A stretch of 64,000 bases of DNA, taken from JBNAGF01 sp049801055. Its GTDB lineage: Bacteria; Pseudomonadota; Alphaproteobacteria; Rhodobacterales; Rhodobacteraceae. A model generated the notes under the pieces. That model searched no databases. It was not told the DNA's origin and saw only the letters and a program-made list of their open reading frames with translations. The DNA is taken from NCBI RefSeq assembly GCF_049801055.1, contig NZ_JBNAGF010000003.1, forward strand, positions 372,001 through 436,000, in the 5' to 3' direction. A program made the position numbers and the translations under genes. Below, one piece after another: positions 1 through 8,510 of the stretch (positions are counted from its first letter, which is position 1; every line of letters starts with the position of its first letter).

Positions 1-1
1 A

Positions 2-1309
2 AAGCTCTTCATCAAGACCTATGGCTGTCAGATGAACGTCTATGACAGCGAGCGCATGGCAGAGGCGCTGGGCGGTCAGGGATACGTGGAGACCAAGAGC
101 GCCGACGATGCCGATATGATCCTGCTCAACACCTGCCACATTCGCGAAAAGGCAGCCGAAAAAGTCTATTCCGAGCTGGGTCGGTTCAAGGGGCTGAAAG
201 CAGAAAAGCCTGACCTGAAGATCGGAGTCGCCGGATGCGTTGCACAGGCCGAAGGCGAAGAAATCATGCGGCGCCAGCCGTTGGTTGATCTGGTCGTGGG
301 GCCGCAGAGCTATCACCGCCTGCCCGAAATGGAGCAAAAGGCACGAAACGGTGAAAAGGCGCTGGATACCGATTTCCCCGAAGAGGACAAGTTCGAGAAA
401 CTCAAGAACCGTCCCAAGGCCAAGCGCGGCCCGACTGCATTTCTTACGGTTCAGGAGGGTTGCGACAAATTCTGTGCGTTTTGTGTGGTTCCCTACACAC
501 GCGGCGCTGAGGTATCCCGACCCGCAGACCGGATCATCCGGGAAGCGCAGGATCTGGTCGAGCGTGGCGTGCGCGAAATTACCCTGCTCGGGCAGAATGT
601 GAATGCCTATCACGGAGCGGGTCCAGAGGGTGACGTGACCTTGGCGCAGTTGATCTGGCAGCTCGACAAGGTCGATGGCTTGGAAAGAATTCGGTTCACC
701 ACCAGCCACCCAAATGACATGACGGACGAGCTGATCGAGGCCCACGGCACATGTGACAAGCTGATGCCATACCTGCATCTGCCGGTGCAGTCTGGCTCGG
801 ACAGGATCCTGAAGCGGATGAACCGGTCACATACGGCGGAAAGCTACCTGCGCCTGATCGAGCGTATTCGCGCGGCGCGTCCTGACATTCTGATGTCGGG
901 CGATTTCATCGTCGGTTTCCCGGAAGAGACCGAAGAGGATTTTCAGGCCACACTCGATCTCGTTGAAGAGGTCAGGTACGGCTATGCCTATTCCTTCAAG
1001 TACTCGACGCGCCCCGGCACGCCGGCAGCCGAGCGGCCTCAGGTATCCGCCGAGCAAGCAGACGACCGACTGCAGCGCCTGCAGGCGTTGATCACGCGTC
1101 ACCAGCGTGAAGTGCAGGATGAAATGGTCGGTCGGGAAGTATCGGTTCTGTTCGAAAAGCCGGGAAGACTGGCAGGTCAGATGGTCGGAAAATCCGAGTA
1201 TCTGCACGCGGTGCACGTTTCTGATGACTCGCTTGCCCGTGGTGATCTGAAACGCGTCCGGATCATGGCATCGGGCGCCAATTCCCTTTCAGGAACCGTA
1301 GTTGGTTGA
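2..1309 (+). CDS. miaB: tRNA-2-methylthio-N6-isopentenyladenosine methylthiotransferase MiaB (5' end cut by window)
   Basis: A radical-SAM enzyme that adds a methylthio group to i6A37 of tRNAs reading UNN codons. The reading frame is open from base 2 (KLFIKTYGCQMNVYDS), so the start lies outside the window; the ATG at 32 is internal. Three N-terminal cysteines that hold the auxiliary [4Fe-4S] cluster are visible (YGCQMN, NTCHIR, AGCVAQ). The radical-SAM triad CDKFCAFC follows, and the end fits a TRAM RNA-binding domain. Family assignment is secure. It is followed by an inverted repeat and then a convergent small gene. Confidence 0.97.
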   Translation, partial: KLFIKTYGCQMNVYDSERMAEALGGQGYVETKSADDADMILLNTCHIREKAAEKVYSELGRFKGLKAEKPDLKIGVAGCVAQAEGEEIMRRQPLVDLVVGPQSYHRLPEMEQKARNGEKALDTDFPEEDKFEKLKNRPKAKRGPTAFLTVQEGCDKFCAFCVVPYTRGAEVSRPADRIIREAQDLVERGVREITLLGQNVNAYHGAGPEGDVTLAQLIWQLDKVDGLERIRFTTSHPNDMTDELIEAHGTCDKLMPYLHLPVQSGSDRILKRMNRSHTAESYLRLIERIRAARPDILMSGDFIVGFPEETEEDFQATLDLVEEVRYGYAYSFKYSTRPGTPAAERPQVSAEQADDRLQRLQALITRHQREVQDEMVGREVSVLFEKPGRLAGQMVGKSEYLHAVHVSDDSLARGDLKRVRIMASGANSLSGTVVG

Positions 1310-1319
1310 CAAAGAAGAA

Positions 1320-1343
1320 CGAGGGACGTGGATACGTCCCTCG
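1320..1343 (-). terminator. Hairpin between convergent genes, likely terminator
   Basis: A perfect 10-bp stem (CGAGGGACGT at 1320-1329 with its complement at 1334-1343) encloses a 4-base loop. It lies between the end of miaB and the end of the minus-strand gene. Read on the minus strand it is followed by a T-rich run (GTTCTTCTTTGT), so it best suits the minus-strand gene. It may also stop miaB transcription. Confidence 0.6.
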
Positions 1344-1372
1344 CAATGCCTGCCCATCTTTGAAGGTGCCCC

Positions 1373-1711
1373 TCAGCGGCGAGGCGGCTGTTCCTTGATG
1401 AGTTTGGCCAGCGTTGCCTTCAGGTGTTCGGGATTCCGCACACCATACTCGTCGCGGCAAACCCGCTTTCCGATCGAGATGGCCTGAGTAGGCGTATAGC
1501 CATATTCCATCAGTTCATCGAGGAAGACGGCGTTGGGCCGGTCCAGTGCGACCGTATCGCGCCACGGTCCTCGGTAGCAGCTGATGACGAATTCATTGCC
1601 GGTGGTTCCGGGCTGGGTTGGCTTGGTTTGTGCCGACGTCATGTCAGCAGCAAACAGCGTAGCCGCGGCAAGACCTGTGATCAGGCCCGCTGCCATTATC
1701 TTGGTTCGCAT
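1373..1711 (-). CDS. Small exported hypothetical protein
   Basis: This 112-residue protein has a clear signal peptide (MRTKIMAAGLITGLAAATLFA) with likely cleavage shortly after residue 25. The mature part is about 85 residues with two cysteines (ISCYRG and KRVCRDE) that could form a disulfide, and it ends in a basic PPRR tail. I do not recognise a domain; such proteins are common between core genes in roseobacters. It converges on miaB with the hairpin at 1320-1343 between them. An inverted repeat at 1741-1764 lies in its upstream region. Confidence 0.75.
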   Translation of the reverse strand: MRTKIMAAGLITGLAAATLFAADMTSAQTKPTQPGTTGNEFVISCYRGPWRDTVALDRPNAVFLDELMEYGYTPTQAISIGKRVCRDEYGVRNPEHLKATLAKLIKEQPPRR

Positions 1712-1740
1712 AGTCTTTGCCTTTCTTTAAAAGTTCGGTC

Positions 1741-1764
1741 GTTAAAAACGGGTCCAGTTTTAAC
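1741..1764. promoter_or_regulatory. Short inverted repeat upstream of the exported hypothetical gene
   Basis: GTTAAAA (1741-1747) and TTTTAAC (1758-1764) form a 7-bp inverted repeat with a 10-base spacer, about 30-50 bp upstream of the minus-strand start at 1711. Its position would fit an operator. The rest of the gap 1765-2222, between divergent genes, shows no other gene or strong structure; open frames there are chance overlaps with phoH antisense. Confidence 0.3.
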
Positions 1765-2222
1765 AAAAGGCCCATCCCCCACCGATGGTGCATTGGCAGT
1801 AAGGTAATATACCTTGCGACCCCGCTCCGGCAAATTCGAAACATATTCTGGCCATATTTCCCGGCAATTTTACCTTTTTGAGAGAACAGTTTGCCCCTCA
1901 GATCGCGATTGTGCATTTCAGCAGCACAATTGGTGGAGATTTCGCCACATTTCCAGAGCGCCAATTGCGGAGAATCCATGAATCGGATGGATGTTGGCTC
2001 GCCGTTCATGCACCCTGCGAAGATCCGGTTTCGGCGACAGGTCTTAAGCAGGGCGGCATTCAACGGCAACGATAGGGTTGAGCGATTGGCCGCCTTATCT
2101 TGTGTTTCCGACGGCAACTGACAGCTTATTTTGTTCAAATGCGGCTGATTTTGCGCATTGGCGCTTGCAAGGCAGGTTCGATCTTGGCACCGTTGAGTAA
2201 GGCTTCGACACAAGGAGAGCGG

Positions 2223-3233
2223 ATGGCCATCGGTGAACTGACCCCACCGCAAGACGATACAGCATCCCACGAGATGCTGATCGAGTTTCCCGACAATCGG
2301 TTGCTGATCGACCTGTGCGGTGAATTTGACCGCAACCTGGCCGAGATCGAACAAAAGCTGGGCGTTCAGATCGTCCGGCGTGGCAATCAGCTGGCTGTCA
2401 TGGGCGAGGACGCTCTTCAAAAACAGGCGACCGAGGTTTTGCAGGCCCTTTATGAGCGTCTCGAATCGGGCCGTTCGGTCGAGCCCGGGGATATCGACCG
2501 GGAACTCCGCATGGGCGGCCCCGAAGCCGATACCGGCAGCCGCGACGGCGATCAGCTGGAAATGTTTAAAGGTGGTCCGGTCGAGATCAAAACCCGAAAA
2601 AAGTTGGTTGAGCCCCGTACCGATGCGCAGAAAGCCTATGTGCAATCTCTGTTCAATCACGAACTGGCCTTTGGCATTGGCCCTGCAGGGACCGGCAAGA
2701 CCTATCTTGCAGTCGCGGTAGGTGTGTCGATGTTCATTGGCGGCCATGTCGACCGGATCATTCTTAGTCGTCCGGCGGTGGAGGCGGGCGAAAAGCTCGG
2801 TTATCTGCCCGGCGACATGAAGGATAAGGTCGATCCATATATGCAGCCGCTATACGATGCGCTGAATGATTTCCTGCCCGGCAAGCAGCTGGCCAAACTG
2901 ATTGAAGAGAAGCGAATCGAGATCGCGCCTCTTGCTTTTATGCGGGGCAGAACGCTTGCCAATGCATTCGTGGTTCTTGACGAAGCCCAAAATGCCACAA
3001 CGATGCAGATGAAGATGTTTCTGACGCGTCTGGGTGAGGGGTCGCGAATGGTAATCACCGGCGACCGAAGCCAGGTGGATCTTCCTCGCGGAGTCCCGTC
3101 TGGCCTGCAGGACGCCGAGCGGCTGCTGAAGTCAGTTTCCGGCGTCAGTTTCAATTACTTCACGTCCCGTGACGTCGTGCGGCATCCGCTTGTAGCCGCC
3201 ATTATCGAGGCTTATGAGGCCGATGCTGGCTGA
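2223..3233 (+). CDS. phoH: PhoH-family ATPase (YbeZ)
   Basis: A PhoH/YbeZ-type P-loop ATPase of 336 residues, acting with YbeY in RNA metabolism and ribosome maturation in other bacteria. An N-terminal KH-like region (about residues 15-90) precedes the ATPase domain, which has Walker A GPAGTGKTY and Walker B VVLDEAQN. The ATG at 2223 has AAGGAG a few bases upstream; the frame is open further 5', but that part has no family resemblance. It starts a cluster with ybeY, corC and lnt, all on the same strand and in the usual order for Alphaproteobacteria. Confidence 0.95.
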   Translation: MAIGELTPPQDDTASHEMLIEFPDNRLLIDLCGEFDRNLAEIEQKLGVQIVRRGNQLAVMGEDALQKQATEVLQALYERLESGRSVEPGDIDRELRMGGPEADTGSRDGDQLEMFKGGPVEIKTRKKLVEPRTDAQKAYVQSLFNHELAFGIGPAGTGKTYLAVAVGVSMFIGGHVDRIILSRPAVEAGEKLGYLPGDMKDKVDPYMQPLYDALNDFLPGKQLAKLIEEKRIEIAPLAFMRGRTLANAFVVLDEAQNATTMQMKMFLTRLGEGSRMVITGDRSQVDLPRGVPSGLQDAERLLKSVSGVSFNYFTSRDVVRHPLVAAIIEAYEADAG

Positions 3234-3398
3234 CCTCGGGTTGCTTTCAACTGTGGATAGCTTCTTTCAAACCGAACACCACTCGGTTTTGGGCGACGCC
3301 CCGGCATCTATGTCGTTGCACGCATATCAAAATCCCGGGTGGGCGATCACGGCAGGTGCATCCTTCCGAAACGTCCGCTCCTGAAATCTGAGGCCAGA

Positions 3399-3890
3399 AT
3401 GACGCTTGACCTGACTTTGGAAGACCCGCGTTGGACCAGTCTTCCTCCGCTAGCCGAGCGGGGAATATCGGCCACCCTGGCGCATCTTGGTCTGGATCCC
3501 GAGATTTGCGAGATTTCACTGCTGGGATGTGACGATTCCCGGATTGAGGCTCTTAACACCGAATACCGTGACAAACCCACGCCGACGAATGTTCTGAGCT
3601 GGCCGGCCGAAGATCTCTCACCCAAGATCGCCGGAGAACGCCCAAGCCTGCCTCGGCCAGATTTCACCGGCGAGATAGCACTGGGCGATATTGCGATTTC
3701 ATTTGATACCTGCCAACGAGAGGCTGAGGAGACTGGGAAGACAATGTCAGATCATGTCACGCATCTGGTGATTCACGGGCTGCTTCACCTTCTTGGCTAC
3801 GATCATGTGCGTGACCCCGATGCCATAGTCATGGAAGCGCTCGAATCCGAGATCCTTGGCAAACTGGGGATAGATGACCCATATATGTAA
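3399..3890 (+). CDS. ybeY: Endoribonuclease YbeY (16S rRNA maturation)
   Basis: A zinc-dependent endoribonuclease for 16S rRNA 3'-end processing and ribosome quality control. The protein has 163 residues from the ATG at 3399, and a GAGG sits just upstream. The family metal motif HxxxHxxGYDH is present as HGLLHLLGYDH near the C-terminus. An in-frame extension to 3339 exists but lacks family similarity. The gene sits 165 bp after phoH and 38 bp before corC, supporting a shared role with PhoH. Confidence 0.95.
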   Translation: MTLDLTLEDPRWTSLPPLAERGISATLAHLGLDPEICEISLLGCDDSRIEALNTEYRDKPTPTNVLSWPAEDLSPKIAGERPSLPRPDFTGEIALGDIAISFDTCQREAEETGKTMSDHVTHLVIHGLLHLLGYDHVRDPDAIVMEALESEILGKLGIDDPYM

Positions 3891-3928
3891 GGTAACGGGT
3901 CCGACGGACCTCCAACCGGATAGGATAA

Positions 3929-4813
3929 ATGGGCGATACAGACGGCAGTTCTAGTGCGGCGCAAAGCGCGCATCACAACGAACCTGAAAGCACGGGTGAA
4001 AAGGGAGGTTTTCTGGGCCGCATTCTGGATGCCCTGACACCCTCGGATGATACCGGGGAGTTCCCCGAAAACGGTACCCCGACCCCGAACCTTCAGCCAC
4101 GCGGAATGATCAATCTGCGGCGCATGCGCGTGGAAGATGTGGCAATTCCTACTGCCGAGATCGTGTCGGTTCCAAGCACAATTCCGAAAGAGGAACTGGT
4201 GCAGATTTTCCGCGACAGCGGCCTGACACGGATTCCGGTATATGAAGGCACGTTGGACACCCCGCTTGGGTTTGTTCACCTCAAGGACTTTGCCCTGACC
4301 CACGGGTTCAATGGCAACACCGCCGAGTTCGATCTGACAGCCATGCTGCGCCAGCTTCTTTTTGTGCCACCGTCAATGCCAATCGGCGTTCTGCTGACCA
4401 AGATGCAGACGGAACGACGTCACATGGCGCTTGTGATCGATGAATATGGCGGGGTGGACGGGCTGCTGACCATCGAGGACCTGATCGAACAGGTTGTTGG
4501 CGAGATCGAGGATGAGCATGACAGCGACGAAGGCCAGCTTTGGGTGCAGGAGAAGCCCGGCTGCTACATCGCACAGGCCCGCACTCCGTTGGAGGAGTTC
4601 GAGGCCGAAATCGGGCGTTCGCTGACAGGCCACGAAGATGTCGACGAAGAGGATATCGACACTTTGGGTGGTTTGGTCTTCATGCTGTCGGGACGTGTTC
4701 CCGCCCGGGGAGAAGTTGTCTTGCACCCTGACGGGCCGGAGTTCGAGGTGATCGACGCCGATCCGCGCCGGATCAAACGGCTGCGGGTCATGTTGCCCGA
4801 AGGCACCGCATGA
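3929..4813 (+). CDS. corC: CorC/HlyC-type CBS-domain protein
   Basis: A 294-residue soluble protein of the CorC/HlyC (YbeX) family. Two CBS repeats lie in about residues 70-195 (with EDVAIPTAEIVSV and VIDEYGGVDGLLTIED), followed by a CorC_HlyC transporter-associated domain (about 210-290). The family is linked to magnesium/cobalt efflux and, through its fixed place between ybeY and lnt, to ribosome or envelope homeostasis. No N-terminal membrane domain is present. Its stop overlaps the lnt start (ATGA), so translation is probably coupled. Confidence 0.93.
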   Translation: MGDTDGSSSAAQSAHHNEPESTGEKGGFLGRILDALTPSDDTGEFPENGTPTPNLQPRGMINLRRMRVEDVAIPTAEIVSVPSTIPKEELVQIFRDSGLTRIPVYEGTLDTPLGFVHLKDFALTHGFNGNTAEFDLTAMLRQLLFVPPSMPIGVLLTKMQTERRHMALVIDEYGGVDGLLTIEDLIEQVVGEIEDEHDSDEGQLWVQEKPGCYIAQARTPLEEFEAEIGRSLTGHEDVDEEDIDTLGGLVFMLSGRVPARGEVVLHPDGPEFEVIDADPRRIKRLRVMLPEGTA

Positions 4814-6312
4814 TCCAGCGGCTGGCCCGCAAAATATCCCGGAATTCTCTTTTCGCCGCGGGCCTTGGTATGGCTTGCGCAACCGGGCTGGCACCGTTGA
4901 GCCTCTGGCCGGTATCACTCGTGTCTTTGGCATTAGTGGGTCTCTTGTATCTACGGTGCAAGAGCGTTCGCGCGGCTGGGACGACAGGTTGGTTCTTCGG
5001 ATTCGGATATTTTGCGATCGGTCTGCTTTGGATTGTCGAACCGTTTCTGGTTGATGTGGCCCGGCATGGCTGGATGGCGCCATTTGCGCTGGTTTTTATG
5101 TCCGGGGGTCTTTCACTGTTCTGGACGGCTGCATTCATGGCTGCGGCCAGGTGGGGAAAAAGTGATCTGTCGCGGATGCTGTTGCTGGTGGCCTTCTGGG
5201 GGCTGGCAGAGTTCGCCAGAGCCTATCTGCTCACCGGGTTTCCCTGGGCGGCCTTTGCACAGCATTGGGTGGATACTCCGGTGGCTTTGCTTTTGGCATG
5301 GATCGGCCCTCACGGGTTGGCTTTAGGGACGCTGTGTGCAGCCCTACTTGCAGCACTGGCAGTTCACCGTCGATCGATGAAGCCCTTGGTTGGCACCTTA
5401 CCGGTTTTGGTTGCAGCGTTCCTGCCATTTTGGTTCGCGGGCGAGACCGCGGAAACCGACGCCGTAATCCGGATGGTTCAACCCAACGCCCCGCAGCACC
5501 AAAAATGGGATCCAGCGCATATCCCGATATTCTATCAGCGACAGCTGGATATGACGGCGGCAGGATCGCCGCCGGACCTGATCGTTTGGCCTGAAACCGC
5601 CATTCCGAGCCTGCTGGATCAGGCCGGGCCTGTTCTGGCGGAGATCTCTCATTCGGCACGAGGATCACCGGTGGTTCTCGGGTTGCGCAGGATTGAAGGG
5701 AGCCGGATTTACAACAGCGCTGTTCTGATCGACGGGACCGGCGTGGCAACGGACATCTACGACAAGCACCACCTTGTTCCCTTCGGGGAATACGTGCCGT
5801 TCGGTGATTTGGCCGCGCGTTTTGGGATCCACGGGTTCGCGGCTGAGCAAGGGCAGGGGTTTTCGGCAGGGCCGGGTCCACGGCTGATGGATCTGGGACC
5901 GCTGGGAACAGCACTGCCTCTGATTTGTTACGAGGCGGTGTTTCCCCAAGATGTGAACGCCGCGCCTGCGCGACCAACTCTGTTGATGCAATTGACCAAC
6001 GACGCATGGTTTGGCACTCACTCCGGCCCGTATCAGCACATGGCACAGGCAAGAATGCGGGCCATTGAACAGGGGCTGCCCATGCTACGGGTCGCCAATA
6101 CCGGGGTCTCAGCGATGATCGATCCCCATGGCAAAGTGATGCGGCAGATACCGTTGGGCCAGTCAGGCTACGCGGATGCTGCCCTTCCGGCTCCGTTGCC
6201 GCCCACGTTCTATTCTTCAAGCGGGGATCTGCCTGCTCTGGTCGTACTGTTTCTTGTGGCAGGGATTGCAATCCGGTTTGACCGCCGAATTTCCAGTTCG
6301 AATACGGATTGA
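4810..6312 (+). CDS. lnt: Apolipoprotein N-acyltransferase
   Basis: An inner-membrane enzyme that adds the third acyl chain to lipoproteins. It has 500 residues: several N-terminal membrane segments (about residues 10-215), then a periplasmic nitrilase-like domain. The Glu-Lys-Cys triad fits WPETAIPS, the lysine of DKHHLVPFGEYVP and the cysteine of LICYEAVFP, and a last membrane segment lies at about 475-492. The start overlaps the corC stop by four bases. It is followed by the metK leader. Confidence 0.96.
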   Translation: MIQRLARKISRNSLFAAGLGMACATGLAPLSLWPVSLVSLALVGLLYLRCKSVRAAGTTGWFFGFGYFAIGLLWIVEPFLVDVARHGWMAPFALVFMSGGLSLFWTAAFMAAARWGKSDLSRMLLLVAFWGLAEFARAYLLTGFPWAAFAQHWVDTPVALLLAWIGPHGLALGTLCAALLAALAVHRRSMKPLVGTLPVLVAAFLPFWFAGETAETDAVIRMVQPNAPQHQKWDPAHIPIFYQRQLDMTAAGSPPDLIVWPETAIPSLLDQAGPVLAEISHSARGSPVVLGLRRIEGSRIYNSAVLIDGTGVATDIYDKHHLVPFGEYVPFGDLAARFGIHGFAAEQGQGFSAGPGPRLMDLGPLGTALPLICYEAVFPQDVNAAPARPTLLMQLTNDAWFGTHSGPYQHMAQARMRAIEQGLPMLRVANTGVSAMIDPHGKVMRQIPLGQSGYADAALPAPLPPTFYSSSGDLPALVVLFLVAGIAIRFDRRISSSNTD

Positions 6313-6348
6313 CCTAGTGCGCTGGCGCGCGTATCCCGGCTGAGCCCA

Positions 6349-6393
6349 ATCACAACGGCTTCCTGGCGTGATGGGATACACCTAATGGAGCAC
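6349..6393 (+). ncRNA. SAM/SAH riboswitch in the metK leader
   Basis: The core TCACAACGGCTTCCTGGCGTGA (6350-6371) followed after a short linker by TGGAGCA matches the SAM/SAH riboswitch class known from metK leaders of Rhodobacterales. P1 is TCAC/GTGA (6350-6353 with 6368-6371). The loop GCTTCC can pair with GGAGC (6387-6391), which is also the Shine-Dalgarno sequence of metK, starting at 6399. Ligand binding would therefore hide the ribosome site and lower MetK synthesis when SAM is abundant. The class match is from memory of the motif; the pairing is seen directly. Confidence 0.9.
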
Positions 6394-6398
6394 CTTCT

Positions 6399-7565
6399 AT
6401 GACTCGAAAGAATTTTACGTTTACCTCGGAATCGGTTTCCGAGGGTCACCCCGATAAAGTTTGCGACCGTATTTCCGACGCTGTTCTTGATGCCTTCCTG
6501 ACCGAAGATCGCTTTTCCCGCGTGGCGTGTGAGACCTTTGCGACCACCGACCGCGTCGTAATCGGTGGCGAGGTCCGTGGCCCTGCCAGCGTGATAGAAC
6601 GCGTTGAAGAAATTGCGCGTGAGTGCGTGAAGGACATCGGATACGAGCAGAAGGACTTTCATTGGGCGAACATGAAAGTCAACAACTACCTGCATGCCCA
6701 GAGCGCGGATATCGCGCAGGGCGTCGACGCGGGTGACAACAAGGACGAAGGTGCCGGCGACCAGGGCATCATGTTCGGGTATGCCACAACCGAAACGCCG
6801 GCGCTGATGCCTGCCCCGATCCAGTACAGCCATGCGATCCTTCGCCGTCTGGCAGAAGTGCGAAAAAACGGAACCGAGCCGGCGCTTGGCCCTGATGCCA
6901 AGTCCCAGCTGTCGGTGGTGTATGAAAACGGGAAACCCGTTCGGGTAAGCTCGGTCGTTCTGTCTACTCAGCACCTGGACGAAGACCTGAGCAGCAACGA
7001 CATCCGCGCCATCGTCGAACCGTATATTCGTGAAGAGCTGCCGGAAGGCTGGTTGACTGATGCAACCGAGTGGCATGTCAATCCGACGGGTAAATTCGTG
7101 ATCGGTGGGCCTGATGGCGACGCTGGTCTGACGGGCCGCAAGATCATCGTGGATACTTATGGTGGCGCGGCCCCGCACGGCGGTGGCGCGTTTTCGGGCA
7201 AGGACCCAACCAAGGTTGACCGTTCGGCGGCCTATGCCGCGCGCTACCTTGCAAAGAACGTGGTCGCTGCCGGCATGGCGGAACGCTGCACCATTCAGCT
7301 TTCATACGCGATCGGCGTCTCCAAGCCGCTGTCGATTTATGCTGATACCCATGGAACAGGTGAAGTCGGCCCGGCGGCCATCGAAAAGGCAATCGACGAA
7401 GCGATGGACCTGACACCACGGGGGATTCGCGAGCATCTTGGTCTGAACCACCCGATCTATCAGAGAACGGCAGCATATGGCCATTTCGGGCGCCAGCCCG
7501 AGGCTGATGGCGGTTTCAGCTGGGAACGCACCAATCTTGTCGAAGCGCTCAAGAAAGCGGTCTGA
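6399..7565 (+). CDS. metK: S-adenosylmethionine synthetase
   Basis: Makes S-adenosylmethionine from ATP and methionine. The 388-residue protein has the family landmarks: the N-terminal SVSEGHPDKVCDRISDA, the loop motif GAGDQGIMFGYA and GGGAFSGKDPTKVDRS. Translation is probably controlled by the SAM/SAH riboswitch that overlaps its ribosome-binding site. A strong terminator follows, so metK is likely transcribed on its own. Confidence 0.98.
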   Translation: MTRKNFTFTSESVSEGHPDKVCDRISDAVLDAFLTEDRFSRVACETFATTDRVVIGGEVRGPASVIERVEEIARECVKDIGYEQKDFHWANMKVNNYLHAQSADIAQGVDAGDNKDEGAGDQGIMFGYATTETPALMPAPIQYSHAILRRLAEVRKNGTEPALGPDAKSQLSVVYENGKPVRVSSVVLSTQHLDEDLSSNDIRAIVEPYIREELPEGWLTDATEWHVNPTGKFVIGGPDGDAGLTGRKIIVDTYGGAAPHGGGAFSGKDPTKVDRSAAYAARYLAKNVVAAGMAERCTIQLSYAIGVSKPLSIYADTHGTGEVGPAAIEKAIDEAMDLTPRGIREHLGLNHPIYQRTAAYGHFGRQPEADGGFSWERTNLVEALKKAV

Positions 7566-7587
7566 ACCGCAACTGGCAGGTTTTCGA

Positions 7588-7617
7588 ACGGGCGGCCCAA
7601 GGGTCACCCGTTTTTTT
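7588..7617 (+). terminator. Rho-independent terminator after metK
   Basis: A stem ACGGG-c-GGCCC pairs with GGGTC-a-CCCGT around an AA loop (7588-7611), with one mismatch and one G-T pair. A run of seven T (7611-7617) follows immediately. It lies 20 bp after the metK stop. Confidence 0.9.
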
Positions 7618-7736
7618 CGAATGTGCTGAATTCGTCATTCGTCGCCGCCAATCAAGGTATTTGGCGAACCCCCAGAGCCTGGACTGATCCGGGCTTCTGC
7701 CCATGCCGGCACTTGCAACCCGGACTTCGGGGAAGT

Positions 7737-8459
7737 ATGGCCCGCGCCATGAAAACCGATCACCCGCAACGCCCCCGCAGAAATTTCTATGGCCGCTTCA
7801 AAGGCAAGTCGCTGAAGCAAAGCCAGAAGATCTATCTGGATGAGGATCTCGCGGCCCTTGCGCCGGGCGCCGTAGACTGGGACAGCAATCCTGACAGGCT
7901 GCCACTCGATCTGAACGGTTTGTTCGACGGCAAGCCGGTTTGGTTGGAAATCGGGTTTGGTGGCGGTGAGCATTTGGTGCATCAGGCCGCTTCGAACCCC
8001 GATGTCGGGATCATAGGGGCAGAGCCTTACATCAACGGTGTCGCGATGCTGCTTGGAAAAATCCGCCGCGCCGGGGTGGAGAACCTCGCCGTGCATCCGG
8101 GTGATGTTCGGGATCTGTTTGACGTTCTGCCTGATCAGAGCGTTGCAAAAGCCTTTCTGCTCTACCCGGATCCGTGGCCGAAGAAACGGCACCATCGCAG
8201 ACGGTTCGTGACCCAGGAACATTTGGAGCCTTTGGCCCGTGTGATGAAACCTGGTGCGATCTTCCGTGTCGCAACGGATATTCCCGACTACGTGCGCCAG
8301 ACCTTGGAAGAAGTCCCGAAGGCCGGTTTTGAATGGCTGGCAGAGGGGCCAACGGATTGGCGGCAGCCGTGGGATGACTGGATTTCGACCCGATACGAGC
8401 AAAAGGCACTGCGTGAGGGCAGGGTGCCGCACTATTTGACATTCCGTCGACAGGGCTGA
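7737..8459 (+). CDS. trmB: tRNA (guanine-N7-)-methyltransferase TrmB
   Basis: Methylates G46 in the variable loop of tRNA using SAM. The Rossmann SAM site EIGFGGGEHL and the family signature YPDPWPKKRHHRRRF are present. With the ATG at 7737 the protein has 240 residues; ATG 7749 is an alternative, and the frame extends to 7623 without family similarity. A basic N-terminus (RPRRNFYGRFKGK) is usual in alphaproteobacterial TrmB. It lies behind the metK terminator, so it needs its own promoter. Confidence 0.95.
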   Translation: MARAMKTDHPQRPRRNFYGRFKGKSLKQSQKIYLDEDLAALAPGAVDWDSNPDRLPLDLNGLFDGKPVWLEIGFGGGEHLVHQAASNPDVGIIGAEPYINGVAMLLGKIRRAGVENLAVHPGDVRDLFDVLPDQSVAKAFLLYPDPWPKKRHHRRRFVTQEHLEPLARVMKPGAIFRVATDIPDYVRQTLEEVPKAGFEWLAEGPTDWRQPWDDWISTRYEQKALREGRVPHYLTFRRQG

Positions 8460-8474
8460 CGGCTGCGATAGACT

Positions 8475-8496
8475 GGGAACATACAATACTGTTCCC
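8475..8496. promoter_or_regulatory. Inverted repeat around a possible -10 box before the amidohydrolase gene
   Basis: GGGAACA (8475-8481) and TGTTCCC (8490-8496) form a perfect 7-bp inverted repeat with an 8-base spacer. The spacer begins with TACAAT (8482-8487), which resembles a -10 box, and the downstream gene starts at 8511. No convincing -35 is seen at the right distance. It could be an operator or an RNA hairpin without a T tract. Confidence 0.35.
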
Positions 8497-8510
8497 GAAG
8501 GTCATTGCCC

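Noticed and set aside
1644..2747. Long minus-strand open frame (367 codons) over the gap before phoH
   Set aside because: It runs antisense through the phoH start, has no ribosome site and its translation shows no domain; the phoH frame explains the coding signal.
5231..6271. Minus-strand open frame of 346 codons
   Set aside because: Antisense to the well-supported lnt gene; rich in Arg/Pro/Ser as expected for a shadow frame in high-G+C DNA.
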